A stretch of DNA of 64,000 nucleotides from UBA10649 sp963700255 (GCA_963700255.1 CAVOWW010000031.1:1-64000), one strand, 5' to 3'. Numbered from the stretch's first letter, positions 42,339 to 51,997 are shown. Program-made: numbers and translations. Notes: generated by a model not told the origin, from the sequence alone.

Positions 42339-43972
42339 ATGGAGTTCAGTATCGAGAAGGACGTGGTGGTCCTCGGGACGGGTGCGGCGGGCCTGACGGC
42401 CGCCCTCGCGGCAGCCCTCGCCGGGGCCGACGTCGGGCTCTACGAGAAGTCCGACCTCCTCGGCGGCTCGAGTGCGATCTCGGGCGGCGTCCCGTGGGTG
42501 CCCCTGAACCACCACCAGGAGGAGGCCGGCGTGGCGGACAGCCGCGACGAGGCCCTGGCCTATCTGGGCTCGCTGTCGCTGGGCCGGATGGACCCGGCGC
42601 TGGCCGAGGCATTCGTCGACAACGGGCGGGCCACGATCGAGTGGCTCGAGACCGTGACGGACCTGCGTTTCACCCTGCTGCCCAGCTACCCCGACTACCA
42701 CCCGGAGAACCCCGGCGGGAAGCCCGGCGGCGGCCGCTCCCTGGACCCCGGGCTGTTCAGCTACGCGAGCCTGGGGCCATGGCAGGACCGGGTGGCCCGC
42801 AGCAGGCGGAGCGCGCACCTCAAGATCACCGACACCACACTCGGCGGCGGTACCGGGTTCCTCGACGAGGAGGAGATGCAGCGCCGCATCGACAACGACC
42901 TGCGGGGCTGCGGGAACGCCCTCGTCGGCCCGCTCATCAAGGCCCTGCTCGACCTCGGGGTCGAGCCCGTCGTCGATGCCGCCGCGACCGATCTCGTCGT
43001 GGAGGACGGTCGGGTCACCGGGGTTCGGCTGGTCATCGACGGGACGGAGCAGACGGTGCGGGCGCGACGAGGCGTCGTCCTGGCCACCGGCGGCTTCGAA
43101 TGGAACGAGGAGCTCGTCACCGAGTTCCTGCGCGGGCCCATGACGGCGCCGACGTCCGTCCCGACGAACACCGGCGACGGCCTGCTCATGGCCATGCGGG
43201 CCGGTGCCCGGCTGGGCAACATGGGCCAGGCGTGGTGGGTGCCCGCCGTGAAGATCCCGGGAGACGAGGCCTTCGGCGAGCAGCGGTCGAACCTGGTCAA
43301 CCGCGAGCGCACCCTGCCCGGCTCGATCCTCGTGAACCGTCGTGGTCGGCGCTTCACCAACGAGGCGACGAACTACAACGCCCTCGGCGGCGCCTTCCAC
43401 CAGATGGACTCCCTGTCCTTCGGCTATGCGAACCTGCCCGCCTGGCTGATCTTCGACGGGCGCAACGCCGGGCGGTACGGCTCCTTCGGCACGCCCGCCG
43501 GGGAGCCCGTCGCGGACTGGATCCCGCGTGCCGGGCACGGCGCGCGAGCTAGCCGAACTCGTGGGCATCGACCCGGAGGGGCTCGAGGCCACCCTCGAGC
43601 CGCTGGAACGGGTTCGTCGACAACGAGCAGGACGAGGACTTCGGCCGCGGCGACAGCGCCTACGACCGCTGGAGCGGCGACGGCGACCACCGCTTCACCA
43701 AGGCCTCCACGCTGGGCCGGATCGACGAGGCGCCGTTCTATGCGGTGCCGATCGAGTCGGGCACCCTCGGCACGAGCGGCGGTCCGCGAACCGACGCCCG
43801 CGGCCGCGTCCTCGACACCCGCTCGCAGCCGATCCCGGGCCTCTACGCGGCCGGCAACGTCGCCGCCGCGCCGACGGCGATGGCCTACGGCGGAGCCGGG
43901 GGGACGCTGGGCCCGATCCTGGTCTTCGGGAAGCTGGCCGGCGAGGCCGCTGCTCAGGCCGACCCCGCCTGA
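42339..43972 (+). pseudogene. FAD-binding oxidoreductase, 3-ketosteroid dehydrogenase-like, two frameshifts
   Basis: A flavoprotein of the fumarate reductase/KSTD family. DVVVLGTGAAGLTAALAAAL (residues 8-27) binds FAD, then GGSSAISGGVPWVP, VVLATGGFEWNEELVTEFL, PTNTGDGLLMAMRAGARLG and GSILVNRRGRRFTNEA. The frame breaks near 43535 and again near 43603, each by one extra base. The true protein continues TARELAELVGIDPEGLEATL, then WNGFVDNEQDEDFGRGDSAY, FYAVPIESGTLGTSGG and ends GLYAAGNVAAAPTAMAYGGA with the C-terminal FAD motif. It would be about 543 residues. KSTD-type enzymes introduce double bonds into ring ketones. It is divergent from the hydratase gene. Confidence 0.85.
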
Positions 43973-44006
43973 CCTACTTGCACCGCTTGACCCGCTTGCC
44001 GAGTGG

Positions 44007-44507
44007 TCAGGTGCCCAGGGGTCGGTCGCCCCGCGGCCGGTCCGCCTCGCCGGTCCGGAAGTTCGACATGTCCCCCGTCATCGGCGCATGCTCGATCGTC
44101 GTCGTCGCCTCGTGCACGCAGGTGCGGTGACTGATGCGCCACTCGCCGTCGCGCCGCTCATAGCGGTCGAGGTAGCGGCCCAGCCACACCGACCACGGTC
44201 CGTCGTCGCGCGGCACCAGGTAGGTGATGTTGTAGATCTCACCGCGGGCGTGGTCCGCGTCGTCGAACTCGATCGCGTGCTGCATGTTGCAGTGCATCGT
44301 CGTCAGCCAGCGGTCGTGCGTGCCGACGACCCGCTCGGCGAACTCCCAGCCGTTGCCGACGAAGCGGCCGTGATCGTCAGTGGCATCAGGCCAGTAGGCC
44401 GACTTCATCAGCTCCGTGTCGAGCCGGTCGACGCCGCGGGCGTAGCGGAAGGCCGCTTCACGGATGGCCTCGCGCGAGGACGGGTCTCCGGCGATGTCAG
44501 CAGGCAT
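44007..44507 (-). CDS. SnoaL-like / NTF2-fold protein
   Basis: 166 residues with an NTF2-like fold of the SnoaL_4 type: SREAIREAAFRYARGVDRLD, KSAYWPDATDDHGRFVG, THDRWLTTMHCNMQHAIEFD, RYLDRYERRDGEWRISHRTC. The YARGVDRLD/YWPDA-DDHG pattern is common in actinobacterial clusters that break down polyketide-like, aromatic or steroid compounds, where members act as dehydratases, cyclases or small hydrolases. Asp and His lie in the pocket-forming segments. The start overlaps the end of the flavoprotein gene by 11 bases, so the two are coupled. Confidence 0.85.
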   Translation of the reverse strand: MPADIAGDPSSREAIREAAFRYARGVDRLDTELMKSAYWPDATDDHGRFVGNGWEFAERVVGTHDRWLTTMHCNMQHAIEFDDADHARGEIYNITYLVPRDDGPWSVWLGRYLDRYERRDGEWRISHRTCVHEATTTIEHAPMTGDMSNFRTGEADRPRGDRPLGT

Positions 44508-45903
44508 GGGCTGCCGCCGACTGTCCGGCCACGCGACCCATGGTCACGCAGTTGCCGTAGGAGTTGCCGCTGCCGACGTAGCGCGGGCCGATGATCCCGC
44601 CGGTCACCTCGCCGGCCGCGTACAGCCCGGGGATCGCCCGACCCGCCTCGTCGAGCACCTCGGCATCCCGGTTGATGCGCAGGCCGCACGCGGTGAAGCA
44701 GCACGTGGCCGGGCGCACCTCGACGGCGTAGAACGGACCGCTCGCGATCGGCTCGAGGAACTTCGGGTCCTTCAGGTAGTCCTGGTCCTCGTGCAGGTCG
44801 ACCAGCGCGTTGACCCGGTCGACCGTGGCGATGAGGTTGTCCCGTGGCACGTCGATGGCGGCCGCCAGCTCGTCCAGTGAATCGCGTCTCTGCACCTTGC
44901 CCTCCGTGAGCATCATCTCGATGATGTCGAGGTTCCAGTGCGGGCTCTGCTTCTTCGTCGAGCCGGGGATCGACTGCTTGTAGCGGGCCACGCCCAGCTC
45001 GGTGGCGTCGACGAGGGCCTTGTGGTCGAAGATCGCGAAGGCCGAGTCCCCCTGCTCCTGCAGGAGGCCGTCCATGATCCCGTAGGGGGCGGTCTCGTTG
45101 CAGAAGCGCCTGCCTTGGCGGTTGACGAGGATGAGCCACCCCGGGATGTAGGCCTCGTACATCCTGTCGAAGTCGGTGTGCAGGAGCCGCAGTCCTCGGT
45201 TGAAGCCCGTCACCTGGGCCTTGACGTCACGGGTGAAGTCGAGGGCGTCCCCTCGCGAGCCGTCGGCACCGATGTAGTACGACCAGCCGGTGTCATACAC
45301 CGACGGGAACAGCTCCCGACGCTTCGCCTCGTCGGCACCGAACCCGCCCGTCGCGATGATGACGGAGCCCGCCGTGACCTCGTCGTCTCCCACGGCGATA
45401 CCCACGACCGCTCCCTCCGACACGAGGAGCCGGTCGACCCGCTGTCCGAGGGCGAACTCGATCCCGGACTCGCGACAGTGCCGGTACAGCACGTCGACGA
45501 CGGCCTGGCCACGCCCGATCGGGCAGTGGACGCGGGGCAGCGTCTCGTCGCCGCCGAACACGAGCTGGTCGTAGAACTCGACACCGAGGTCGCCGAGCCA
45601 CTCGACTGCCTGGCCCGCACGTTGCGTCAGCCTCTCGACGACCGCCGACTCGACCTTCCACTGGTTCAGGGTCATGTAGTCGTGGAACAGGGCCTCCGGT
45701 GAGTCCTCGATGCCCTGCGCCTTCTGGTACCGCGTCGCCGCGCCCATCATGAGGCCGCCCGACAGTCGCGAGGAGCCGCCGACGATGCCCTCGCCCTCTG
45801 CGACGAGGACGCGTGCCGCACCGGCCTGCCGAGCAGCAAGGGCCGCGGACAGCCCGGCCGCGCCGGACCCGATGACGAGCACGTCGACGTCGAACTCGGT
45901 CAT
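44497..45903 (-). CDS. FAD-dependent oxidoreductase, KSTD/fumarate reductase-like
   Basis: 468 residues from the ATG at 45903 (GAGGAG upstream). DVDVLVIGSGAAGLSAALAA (residues 5-24) is the FAD-binding motif. GIVGGSSRLSGGLMMGA, VIIATGGFGADEAKRRELFP, GSRGDALDFTRDVKAQVTG, LILVNRQGRRFCNETAPYG and the C-terminal GLYAAGEVTGGIIGPRYVGS with SYGNCVTMGRVAGQSAA follow. It is a paralogue of the flavoprotein at 42339 but intact and shorter. It is likely a dehydrogenase or reductase acting on a cyclic enone. It lies in a three-gene unit between an SDR and a SnoaL-like gene. Confidence 0.9.
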   Translation of the reverse strand: MTEFDVDVLVIGSGAAGLSAALAARQAGAARVLVAEGEGIVGGSSRLSGGLMMGAATRYQKAQGIEDSPEALFHDYMTLNQWKVESAVVERLTQRAGQAVEWLGDLGVEFYDQLVFGGDETLPRVHCPIGRGQAVVDVLYRHCRESGIEFALGQRVDRLLVSEGAVVGIAVGDDEVTAGSVIIATGGFGADEAKRRELFPSVYDTGWSYYIGADGSRGDALDFTRDVKAQVTGFNRGLRLLHTDFDRMYEAYIPGWLILVNRQGRRFCNETAPYGIMDGLLQEQGDSAFAIFDHKALVDATELGVARYKQSIPGSTKKQSPHWNLDIIEMMLTEGKVQRRDSLDELAAAIDVPRDNLIATVDRVNALVDLHEDQDYLKDPKFLEPIASGPFYAVEVRPATCCFTACGLRINRDAEVLDEAGRAIPGLYAAGEVTGGIIGPRYVGSGNSYGNCVTMGRVAGQSAAAHAC

Positions 45904-45926
45904 GGTGGGATCTCCTCGATGCTGGG

Positions 45927-46709
45927 CTAGACGGTCGGCAGGGCTGGGGGCGCGAAGATGCCGGCGTTGGCCGTGATGCCGCCGTCGCACATCAGCACGG
46001 CGCCGGTGATGAAGCTGGCGGCCGGCGAGGCGAGGAAGCAGATGGCCTCGGCCTGCTCGTCCGGGGTGCCCATGCGCTGGAGCGGGATGTTGCGGGTGAG
46101 CTCGGCGAGGTGCTCCGGGGTGAGCTTTCCGCCCTGGATGATGGACGTCATCGTCGGCCCGGGCGCCATCACGTTGACCCGCACGCCGCGGGCTCCCCAG
46201 TCGAGGGCCGCCGCCCTGGCCAGGTTGATCGCCGCGGCCTTGGAGGCGTTGTAGGCGAACCGCTCCGGGTCGGCCCGCACCCCCGACGTCGACGCGACGA
46301 CCACGATGGCGCCGCCCCCGCGCTCCGCCATCCGCGGGGCGGCGTGGCGGATGCCGAGCATGACGCCGCGGGCGTTCACCGCCATGATCCGGTCGTACGC
46401 GTCGACGGCGTCCTCGCCCTCCCACTGCGTGCGCCGGGCGATCCCCGCGTTGAGAACCAGCACGTCGAGCCGCCCGAAGGCCTCGAGCGCCGTGCGGACC
46501 ATCGCCTCGTTGTCCGCCTCGATGCTGACGTCGGCGACCACGCCGACGAGCCCTTCCACGCCATCAGTCCAGGCGAGAGCATCGGCGCTCACGTCGGCCA
46601 CTACGACGGAGTGCCCGCGCGCGTGCAGCATGCGCGCCGCGGCCTGACCGATTCCGGCACCGGCACCCGTCACGATCGCCACCGATGCTGCGCCCTGCGC
46701 TGAGGTCAT
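45927..46709 (-). CDS. SDR family NAD(P)-dependent oxidoreductase
   Basis: 260 residues from the ATG at 46709 (AAGGAG upstream). VAIVTGAGAGIGQAAARMLH is the cofactor motif. VVADVSIEADNEAMV, VLNAGIARRTQWEGED, IVVVASTSGVRADPERF with the Ser and FAYNASKAAAINLARAAAL with Tyr and Lys follow, then VNVMAPGPTMTSI. It is the first gene of the unit SDR, flavoprotein, SnoaL-like. An N-terminal extension to 46802 would run through low-quality sequence and lacks a ribosome site. The substrate is unknown. Confidence 0.92.
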   Translation of the reverse strand: MTSAQGAASVAIVTGAGAGIGQAAARMLHARGHSVVVADVSADALAWTDGVEGLVGVVADVSIEADNEAMVRTALEAFGRLDVLVLNAGIARRTQWEGEDAVDAYDRIMAVNARGVMLGIRHAAPRMAERGGGAIVVVASTSGVRADPERFAYNASKAAAINLARAAALDWGARGVRVNVMAPGPTMTSIIQGGKLTPEHLAELTRNIPLQRMGTPDEQAEAICFLASPAASFITGAVLMCDGGITANAGIFAPPALPTV

Positions 46710-46860
46710 GGCCGTCTCCTTGCGCGCGACTCTTACTTGAGAGCGGCAACAGTAACACCGGGCGGCAGTCGCGTCCGCCACACGGACGAAACACGAGCGC
46801 ATGATCCAGTTAACGCCGGCCTCGTACCGTCATCACGGGATTCGAGGAACGGAGCCGCCC

Positions 46861-47115
46861 ATGGACTGGCGTCACGAGGCTGCCTGCCTCGAGCACGATC
46901 CCGAGGTCTTCTTCCCCTCCGGCGCCACCGGTCCGGCATGGCAGGAGCTGGAGCAGGCGAAGGCGATCTGCCGACCCTGCCCCGTCCGGCTGCACTGCCT
47001 GCAGTGGGCCCTCGACACCGGCCAGGAGGCCGGGGTGTGGGGCGGGCTCAGCGAGAACGAGCGACGCCGGTGCAGTCGGCGACGCATGATCGTCCCGGCC
47101 GGGAGAGATCGGTGA
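46861..47115 (+). CDS. WhiB-family transcriptional regulator (WhiB1-like)
   Basis: 84 residues from the ATG at 46861 with GGAG upstream. It has the four iron-sulfur ligands C9, C37, C40 and C46 (in AAC, ICRPCPVRLHC) and the turn motif GVWGGLSENERRR before a basic DNA-contact tail. MDWRHEAACLEHDPEVFFP matches WhiB1-type proteins, which carry a nitric-oxide-sensitive [4Fe-4S] cluster and bind the primary sigma factor. This family is restricted to Actinobacteria and their phages, strong evidence for the origin of this half. It faces the catabolic genes divergently; whether it controls them is unknown. Confidence 0.93.
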   Translation: MDWRHEAACLEHDPEVFFPSGATGPAWQELEQAKAICRPCPVRLHCLQWALDTGQEAGVWGGLSENERRRCSRRRMIVPAGRDR

Positions 47116-47140
47116 TCCGGAGGCTCCAGTGCGGCATCTT

Positions 47141-47228
47141 CGCCGATTGGTCCCGGATTCCGGGAGAAACGGGCTAGCGCACCTCGTACACGTCAGTGCA
47201 CGACACTCGCGTTAGCGCACCTCGTACA
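47141..47228. repeat. Hybrid palindrome followed by a 16-bp direct repeat of a gene end
   Basis: At 47141-47174 the left arm CGCCGATTGGTCCCGGAT is of one type and the right arm TCCGGGAGAAACGGGC of another; only the core TCCCGGA-T-TCCGGGA pairs. Next to it TAGCGCACCTCGTACA occurs twice (47175-47190 and 47213-47228). The second copy is the 3' end of the DUF3237 gene. Confidence 0.7.
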
Positions 47229-47634
47229 TGGAGTACACGATGTCGTCGCCGTCGCTGCGGCCCTGGCCGATCGCCTGCACCGCGTTGAGCCACGCGTACC
47301 GCTGGTCATCGGTCTCGAACGTCGGGGCGACCGTGTACGTCCCGAGCTGACGGTCGCACCGACCCTGGTACGTGACGTAGACCATGGCACCGTCATCCGT
47401 GCGCACCAGCTGCCGCACGTCGAGCAGCATGACCGTCCCATCGCCGGACGGGATGGCCCAGTCGCCGCCCGGGGCGACGATGTCGCCGCTGAGGCGCTCC
47501 CCCTCCCAGCGACCGTGGGCGATACCCCCGATGACGCGCTTGTGGAAGGCGGTCTGCCCGAGCCGGTAGACGTCGCCACGGGTGACCCGCACGGTGGCGA
47601 GCGGCACCAGGGCGAAGGGCGGTTGGTCGGTCAT
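47212..47634 (-). CDS. DUF3237 domain protein
   Basis: 140 residues from the ATG at 47634. It follows the DUF3237 pattern: FALVPLATVRVTRGDVYRLG, GERLSGDIVAPGGDWAIPSG, MLLDVRQLVRTDDGAMVYVT and a C-terminal PTFETDDQRYAWLNAVQAIG. The family forms a small beta-barrel, is common in catabolic clusters for aromatic and steroid-like compounds, and lacks a proven reaction. It overlaps the VOC gene upstream by 4 bases, so both are translated together. The 3' end is duplicated just downstream. Confidence 0.88.
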   Translation of the reverse strand: MTDQPPFALVPLATVRVTRGDVYRLGQTAFHKRVIGGIAHGRWEGERLSGDIVAPGGDWAIPSGDGTVMLLDVRQLVRTDDGAMVYVTYQGRCDRQLGTYTVAPTFETDDQRYAWLNAVQAIGQGRSDGDDIVYSMYEVR

Positions 47635-48188
47635 CGGACTCCCATCGATGAGGTCTTCGCACGGACGCGAACAGGTTCGGTGACGCCATCCCATTCCTCA
47701 TGGGCTGCCCGGATCTCCGCGAACAGCTCCTCGACGTCGGCGTTGAGCCCGTGCAGCTCGACGAAGAAGCCCAGGGTGCTGCGGCAGTCGAGGTACGCCA
47801 CGGGAACGTACGAGTGCAGCGTGGACGCCACGTCGTAGCCGGCGTCCACGAACCGGCCGACCTCCGCGGGCATGTCCGCTGCCGGCACGAGGCACGCCAC
47901 ATGGTGGAACCCGCCCTCGCCCGGGGCGAACATGTCCCGGTACACGGACGGGCTGTCGTCCATGCACTGGATGAGCTGGATCTGGGCGGGACCCGCCTGC
48001 CCGAACGCGTACGAGAAGACGGCGTCGTCCGGAGAGCCCCGGTAGGTGTGGTCGCGCCCACGATGGTTCCGGCTGACGAAGAACGGACCGGCCCCCATCA
48101 CCTCGACCCAGTGCCGGATGCCCTCGTCGAGATCGTCGACGACATACGCGTACTGGACGATCGGGTACCGGATCAGCGGCTCACGCAT
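47631..48188 (-). CDS. VOC (glyoxalase-like) family protein
   Basis: 185 residues with two beta-alpha-beta-beta-beta modules of the vicinal oxygen chelate fold: IVQYAYVVDDLDEGIRHWVE, VMGAGPFFVSRNH, QIQLIQCMDDSPSVYRDMF, GFHHVACLVP and TLGFFVELHG. Candidate metal ligands are Gln/His in strand ends (QLIQ, FHHVA, FFVELHG Glu). VOC enzymes epimerise, cleave or dioxygenate small oxygenated substrates. It is a close paralogue of the next gene (48198), and both start with QYAYVVDDLDEGIRHWVE. The gene overlaps the DUF3237 gene. Confidence 0.9.
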   Translation of the reverse strand: MREPLIRYPIVQYAYVVDDLDEGIRHWVEVMGAGPFFVSRNHRGRDHTYRGSPDDAVFSYAFGQAGPAQIQLIQCMDDSPSVYRDMFAPGEGGFHHVACLVPAADMPAEVGRFVDAGYDVASTLHSYVPVAYLDCRSTLGFFVELHGLNADVEELFAEIRAAHEEWDGVTEPVRVRAKTSSMGVR

Positions 48189-48197
48189 GGGCCGACG

Positions 48198-48773
48198 CTA
48201 CGGGAGGGGCTCGGTGGGCACGATGCGGGCCTCGGGCGAGCCGTCACGGCTGCGAACCGGGTCGGTGACCCCGTCCCAGGTGTCATGCGCCTCCCGCACC
48301 ATCGCGAAGAACCCTTCCGTGCGCTCCGTGCGGCCGTAGAGCTCGACGAAGTGGCCCAGGTCGCGTCGGCAGTCGAAGTAGACGGCCGGCACGGTCGTGG
48401 TGAGCGACGACGCGAGCTCGTATCCGGCGTCGGCGAACCGAGCCACCTGGGCCTCCCAGTCGTCCATGGGGACCAGGGCGCAGACGTGGTGGAAGCCGCC
48501 CTCCCCCGGCGCGTACATGTCGCGGTAGATCGACGGGCCGGGATCGTCCTGGGCGATGAGCTGGACCTGCGCCGGGCCGCACTGCCCGAAGGCGTAGTCC
48601 ACGCGCGTCGAGCTCGCGGCCCCCCGATAGGTCAGGTCGTTGCCCAGGAAGTCGCGCATGACGAAGAACGGTCCCGCACCCAGCGTCTCGACCCAGTGGC
48701 GGATGCCCTCGTCGAGATCGTCGACCACGTACGCGTACTGCAGGACGGGGTGGGCCAGCAGCGGCGCCCGCAC
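48198..48773 (-). CDS. VOC (glyoxalase-like) family protein, paralogue
   Basis: 192 residues from a GTG at 48773 (VRAPLLAHPVLQYAYV), 10 bases after the stop of the PEP-utilising gene; an upstream ATG at 48842 would lie inside that gene. HPVLQYAYVVDDLDEGIRHW, LGAGPFFVMRDFLGND, QVQLIAQDDPGPSIYRDMY, FHHVCALVP and LGHFVELYGRTE mirror the neighbour at 47631 almost block by block. Tandem duplication is clear. Retention of both copies suggests a heterodimer or two successive steps on related substrates. Confidence 0.9.
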   Translation of the reverse strand: MRAPLLAHPVLQYAYVVDDLDEGIRHWVETLGAGPFFVMRDFLGNDLTYRGAASSTRVDYAFGQCGPAQVQLIAQDDPGPSIYRDMYAPGEGGFHHVCALVPMDDWEAQVARFADAGYELASSLTTTVPAVYFDCRRDLGHFVELYGRTERTEGFFAMVREAHDTWDGVTDPVRSRDGSPEARIVPTEPLP

Positions 48774-48783
48774 CTCGCCTCGG

Positions 48784-50545
48784 CTAGGCAAGCGAGTCGA
48801 TGGTGACCGTTCCGGCGGAGCCGTCGACCGTGACCATGGCACCCTCGGGGATCTTCTGGGTGGCGCCCTCGAGCCCGGCGACGCAGGGGATGCCGAGCTC
48901 GCGGCTGACGATCATCGCGTGGCTGTTGGGCGCACCCACCCCGACGACGACCGCGCTCGCCACCACGAACAGCGGCGTCCACGAGGGATCCGTCTGGGGA
49001 GCGATGAGCACGTCGCCGGGCTCGAACGCGGCGATCTCCGCGGTGTCGGTGATGACGCGGGCCCGGCCGCTCGCCCTTCCTGCAGCAGCGCCGATGGCCG
49101 TCAGCGTGTCGCCCACGGAGGCAGGGGCGAAGGTGTCGCTCGACGTCCGCCTCAGCTCGGCGATCGGGACCCGGGGCTCACGGGCGTCGAGGAACAGCGG
49201 GACCTCGAGGCCGGCGTACTCCTTCCAGTCCAGCTCCCGCTGCGCGATGACCCCGGCGACCAGGTCGGGCTGGAGGACGAGTCGGTCGAGCTCGCCGTCG
49301 AGCGCCATGAAGATCTGCCGCGGGTGGGCGAGGTGGCCCTCGTTGGCCAGTCGCCGACCCATCTCCAGCAGCGCCACGCGCGCCTCGTTGATCACCTTGA
49401 TGCAGTTGCTCTTGCCGAGCTCGCGCCAGCCGGCGAAGCGGCGTGCGGAGTCCAGCCCCATGCGCAGGGTGCCGAGCGCCTCGTCGTTGCCGGCGAGACT
49501 GTCCATCACGCCCGCGACCGCCCGCTCGGCGGCGAGGGTCGCCTCGGCACGCCGGGCGGCCGGCGACTGCACGTCGTCGAGATGGCGCATGCGATCGATC
49601 AGCGCGAGGGGCAGCTCCGGACGTGTCTCCCACGAGTCCGCGCCGAGATCCCACTCGGAGGGGCCGCGGTAGCCGAACTCGCGCAGGAATGCGGCGAACT
49701 TCTGGTGGAAGTCGGGATGGTGGTCCTTGAGCCACGGCACCATGCCCTCGACGCCGGCGTCGAACAGCTCGCTGAGGGCCGAGTCCGTTCCGCACGATGC
49801 GGGACAGGTCCCACAGCGCGTACGACGGGGCTGCCGACACGACGTCGCCCGCGGGGCCGACCAGGTCGAACGGCGAGATGCCGGCATCCGGGGGCAGGAC
49901 GGAGCCGATGACGGCGGGACCGATCGCTGCCTGGGCGCCGCCGATGAGCTCGCCGCGCCACGTCATCCGCTCGTACGGCGCGAGGCTGCGGGCGTAGGCC
50001 ACGAGCGCCGCGTTCGACATCTCGGCGAAGTCCGGGCGCTGCGACCGAAGGCGGTCGGCGATCCGGGTGTCCTCCTCGAGCTCGGGGAAGGAGGAGGTGG
50101 TCAGGGTCCACCCGGTGCGCGCCGCGAGGCGGGCCGACGTTTCGGGGTCGCCGTCGGTCGGATGCGTCTCGTGCGGGGGTGCGTCGGGATGGCTGCCGAA
50201 GAAGGAGGCGTCGACCGCCTCCCACCCCAGGCCGCTGCGGACACCGGTCAGCCGGGCGGTGGTGACGTTGACGTACATGTGGCCGTACCGGAAGCAGGCG
50301 GCCGGGAAGGCGTCCGGGTCGAGGTTCGCCTCGGCCACCGAGATGGCCCCCATCTCGGCGTACGCGTTCGAGAAGCCGGGCAGGATGTGCGGCTGCCAGA
50401 TCAGGTCGGCACCCAGCGGAGTGATCGGCTCCGGCAGGACGTCGTTGGCGTTGAACCGCGTGTAGATCGGGAACCGCTCGCTGAGCTTGGCGCTGTCGAT
50501 GCACCAGTCGTCGCTGAGCTGTCCGCGAGGCGTTGTGTCAGTCAT
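48784..50545 (-). pseudogene. PEP-utilising enzyme mobile-domain protein, one frameshift
   Basis: About 586 residues when read across an extra base near 49788. The N-terminal 250 residues (from WCIDSAKLSERFPIYTRFNA) form a helical domain of unknown role. The C-terminal 90 residues are the phosphohistidine swivelling domain of PEP-utilising enzymes: GRARVITDTAEIAAFEPGDV, APQTDPSWTPLF and SHAMIVSRELGIPCVAGLEG, with His in the place of the phosphorylated residue. The ATP-grasp domain of rifampin phosphotransferase or PEP synthase is absent. Such hybrids occur in actinobacterial catabolic clusters; the partner that would phosphorylate it is not seen here. Confidence 0.82.
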
Positions 50546-50617
50546 GGCGCAGACGCTATGACAGATACGAGCCGGGCGCAGGGAGTGCGCCCGACTCGTG
50601 TCTGAAACCGAACGGGA

Positions 50618-51997
50618 CTACCCGAGCCACTCCTCGAGCACGACGTGGAAGTGCCGGATCTTGGTCTCCTGGTACTCGGCGAAGGTGACCTCGTCGAGGG
50701 AGCCCGACTCCAGGCCCTTCTGGACGAACGGCAGGTTGGCGTCGTCCTGGTCGAACACCCGTGCGAGGAGGCCCAGCTCCGGCACCGTCGTCCACGAGGT
50801 GTCCATCTCGACCATCTTCAGCTCCGCGCCCTTGGGCGGGGTGTCGCCCTCGTACGGGCTCAGGATCATGCACTCCATGATCGACAGGCCCGGGTCGTTG
50901 CCGTACGGCCGGAAGCGGTAGCAGGTGCGGTTGTAGGAGCCCCAGGGGTGGATGTTCGGGAAGAGCGTGTAGGGCATCGAGTCGCACATCTCGGCATCGG
51001 ACAGGCCCTGGGCGGCCTCCGCACCGATCTCGTGCTCCAGGTGCGCCCGGCGGTTGTTCGCCATCGTGAGCCGGGCGGTCTGGCCCTCCGGCACGACCAC
51101 GCGGATCGGCTCGTCCAGCGGGCGATCGGTCAGGGCGTCCATCATCTCCTGCTCCGTCGGCTGCCAGTTGAGGTGCGGGCTGGGCACCCCGTTGGGCGTG
51201 AGCGTCCGGGAGAAGTTGCCCCACTGGTCGTACTTGGAGATCGTGTCGCCCAGGCCCGGGAGCAGCTGGGCGTGCGTTGCCACCACGTGCCAGGACTCCA
51301 TGAAGGCCTCCTGCGCGAGCTTCCAGTTGCAGCGCAGCACCTTGCCGACGTGCACCTGCTTGTAGCGCTTCTCGAGCGGCCACGCGGTGAAGTGCTCCGG
51401 CAGCGTCCCGAGGAAGTCCGCGAGGGGACCGGCCTCCGGGTCGAGGTTGATGAAGACGAATCCGCCCCAGGTGTCGACCTGCACCGGGATGAGCGGCCAT
51501 TCGCCGTCGACCTGCGGGAAGTCCCACTTGCAGGGCATGTGCTTGAGCGAGCCGTCCAGGTCCCAGGTGATCCCGTGGAACGGGCACATGAACGAGTCGG
51601 CGATGCCGTCGCGCTCCTTGAGGGTCCGCCCACGGTGGAGGCAGATGTTCCGGTGGGCCCGGATGGACCCGTCCCGCTGCCGCACGACGAGCACGGAGAC
51701 GTCCGCGATGTCGTACTTCACGTACTGCCCGGCGTCGAGGATGTCCTCGACGCGACAGGCCACCTGCCAGACCTTCTTCCACACGCGCTCGACCTCGATG
51801 TCGTGGAACTCGCGCGAGGTGTAGCGCTCGACGGGGACGGTGAGGGCCTTGCCCGGCAGCGGGTTCGTCCACCGGTACACGTCCGGGACGGTGTGGGAGT
51901 CGCTGTCGAGGAGGTCGACGTAGGCGCGCACCTGCGCCGCGGCGTCGGCCGTCAGCCCCTCCGTCGATCCGATGATGCCTTCGCTGATCGCGGTCAC
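50618..51997 (-). CDS. Rieske 2Fe-2S aromatic ring-hydroxylating oxygenase, alpha subunit
   Basis: 459 residues from a GTG at 51997 that overlaps the stop of the small gene upstream by 4 bases (GTGA). The Rieske centre is NICLHRGRTL with MCPFHGITWD (Cys-X-His, 15-17 residues, Cys-X2-His; about residues 118-140). The mononuclear iron site lies in the catalytic domain around EAFMESWHVVATHAQLLPG, with His ligands and a later Asp. These enzymes hydroxylate or demethylate ring compounds with O2 and NAD(P)H. No reductase, ferredoxin or beta subunit gene is adjacent, so electrons must come from elsewhere. It is probably an early step of the pathway encoded here. Confidence 0.93.
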   Translation of the reverse strand: MTAISEGIIGSTEGLTADAAAQVRAYVDLLDSDSHTVPDVYRWTNPLPGKALTVPVERYTSREFHDIEVERVWKKVWQVACRVEDILDAGQYVKYDIADVSVLVVRQRDGSIRAHRNICLHRGRTLKERDGIADSFMCPFHGITWDLDGSLKHMPCKWDFPQVDGEWPLIPVQVDTWGGFVFINLDPEAGPLADFLGTLPEHFTAWPLEKRYKQVHVGKVLRCNWKLAQEAFMESWHVVATHAQLLPGLGDTISKYDQWGNFSRTLTPNGVPSPHLNWQPTEQEMMDALTDRPLDEPIRVVVPEGQTARLTMANNRRAHLEHEIGAEAAQGLSDAEMCDSMPYTLFPNIHPWGSYNRTCYRFRPYGNDPGLSIMECMILSPYEGDTPPKGAELKMVEMDTSWTTVPELGLLARVFDQDDANLPFVQKGLESGSLDEVTFAEYQETKIRHFHVVLEEWLG

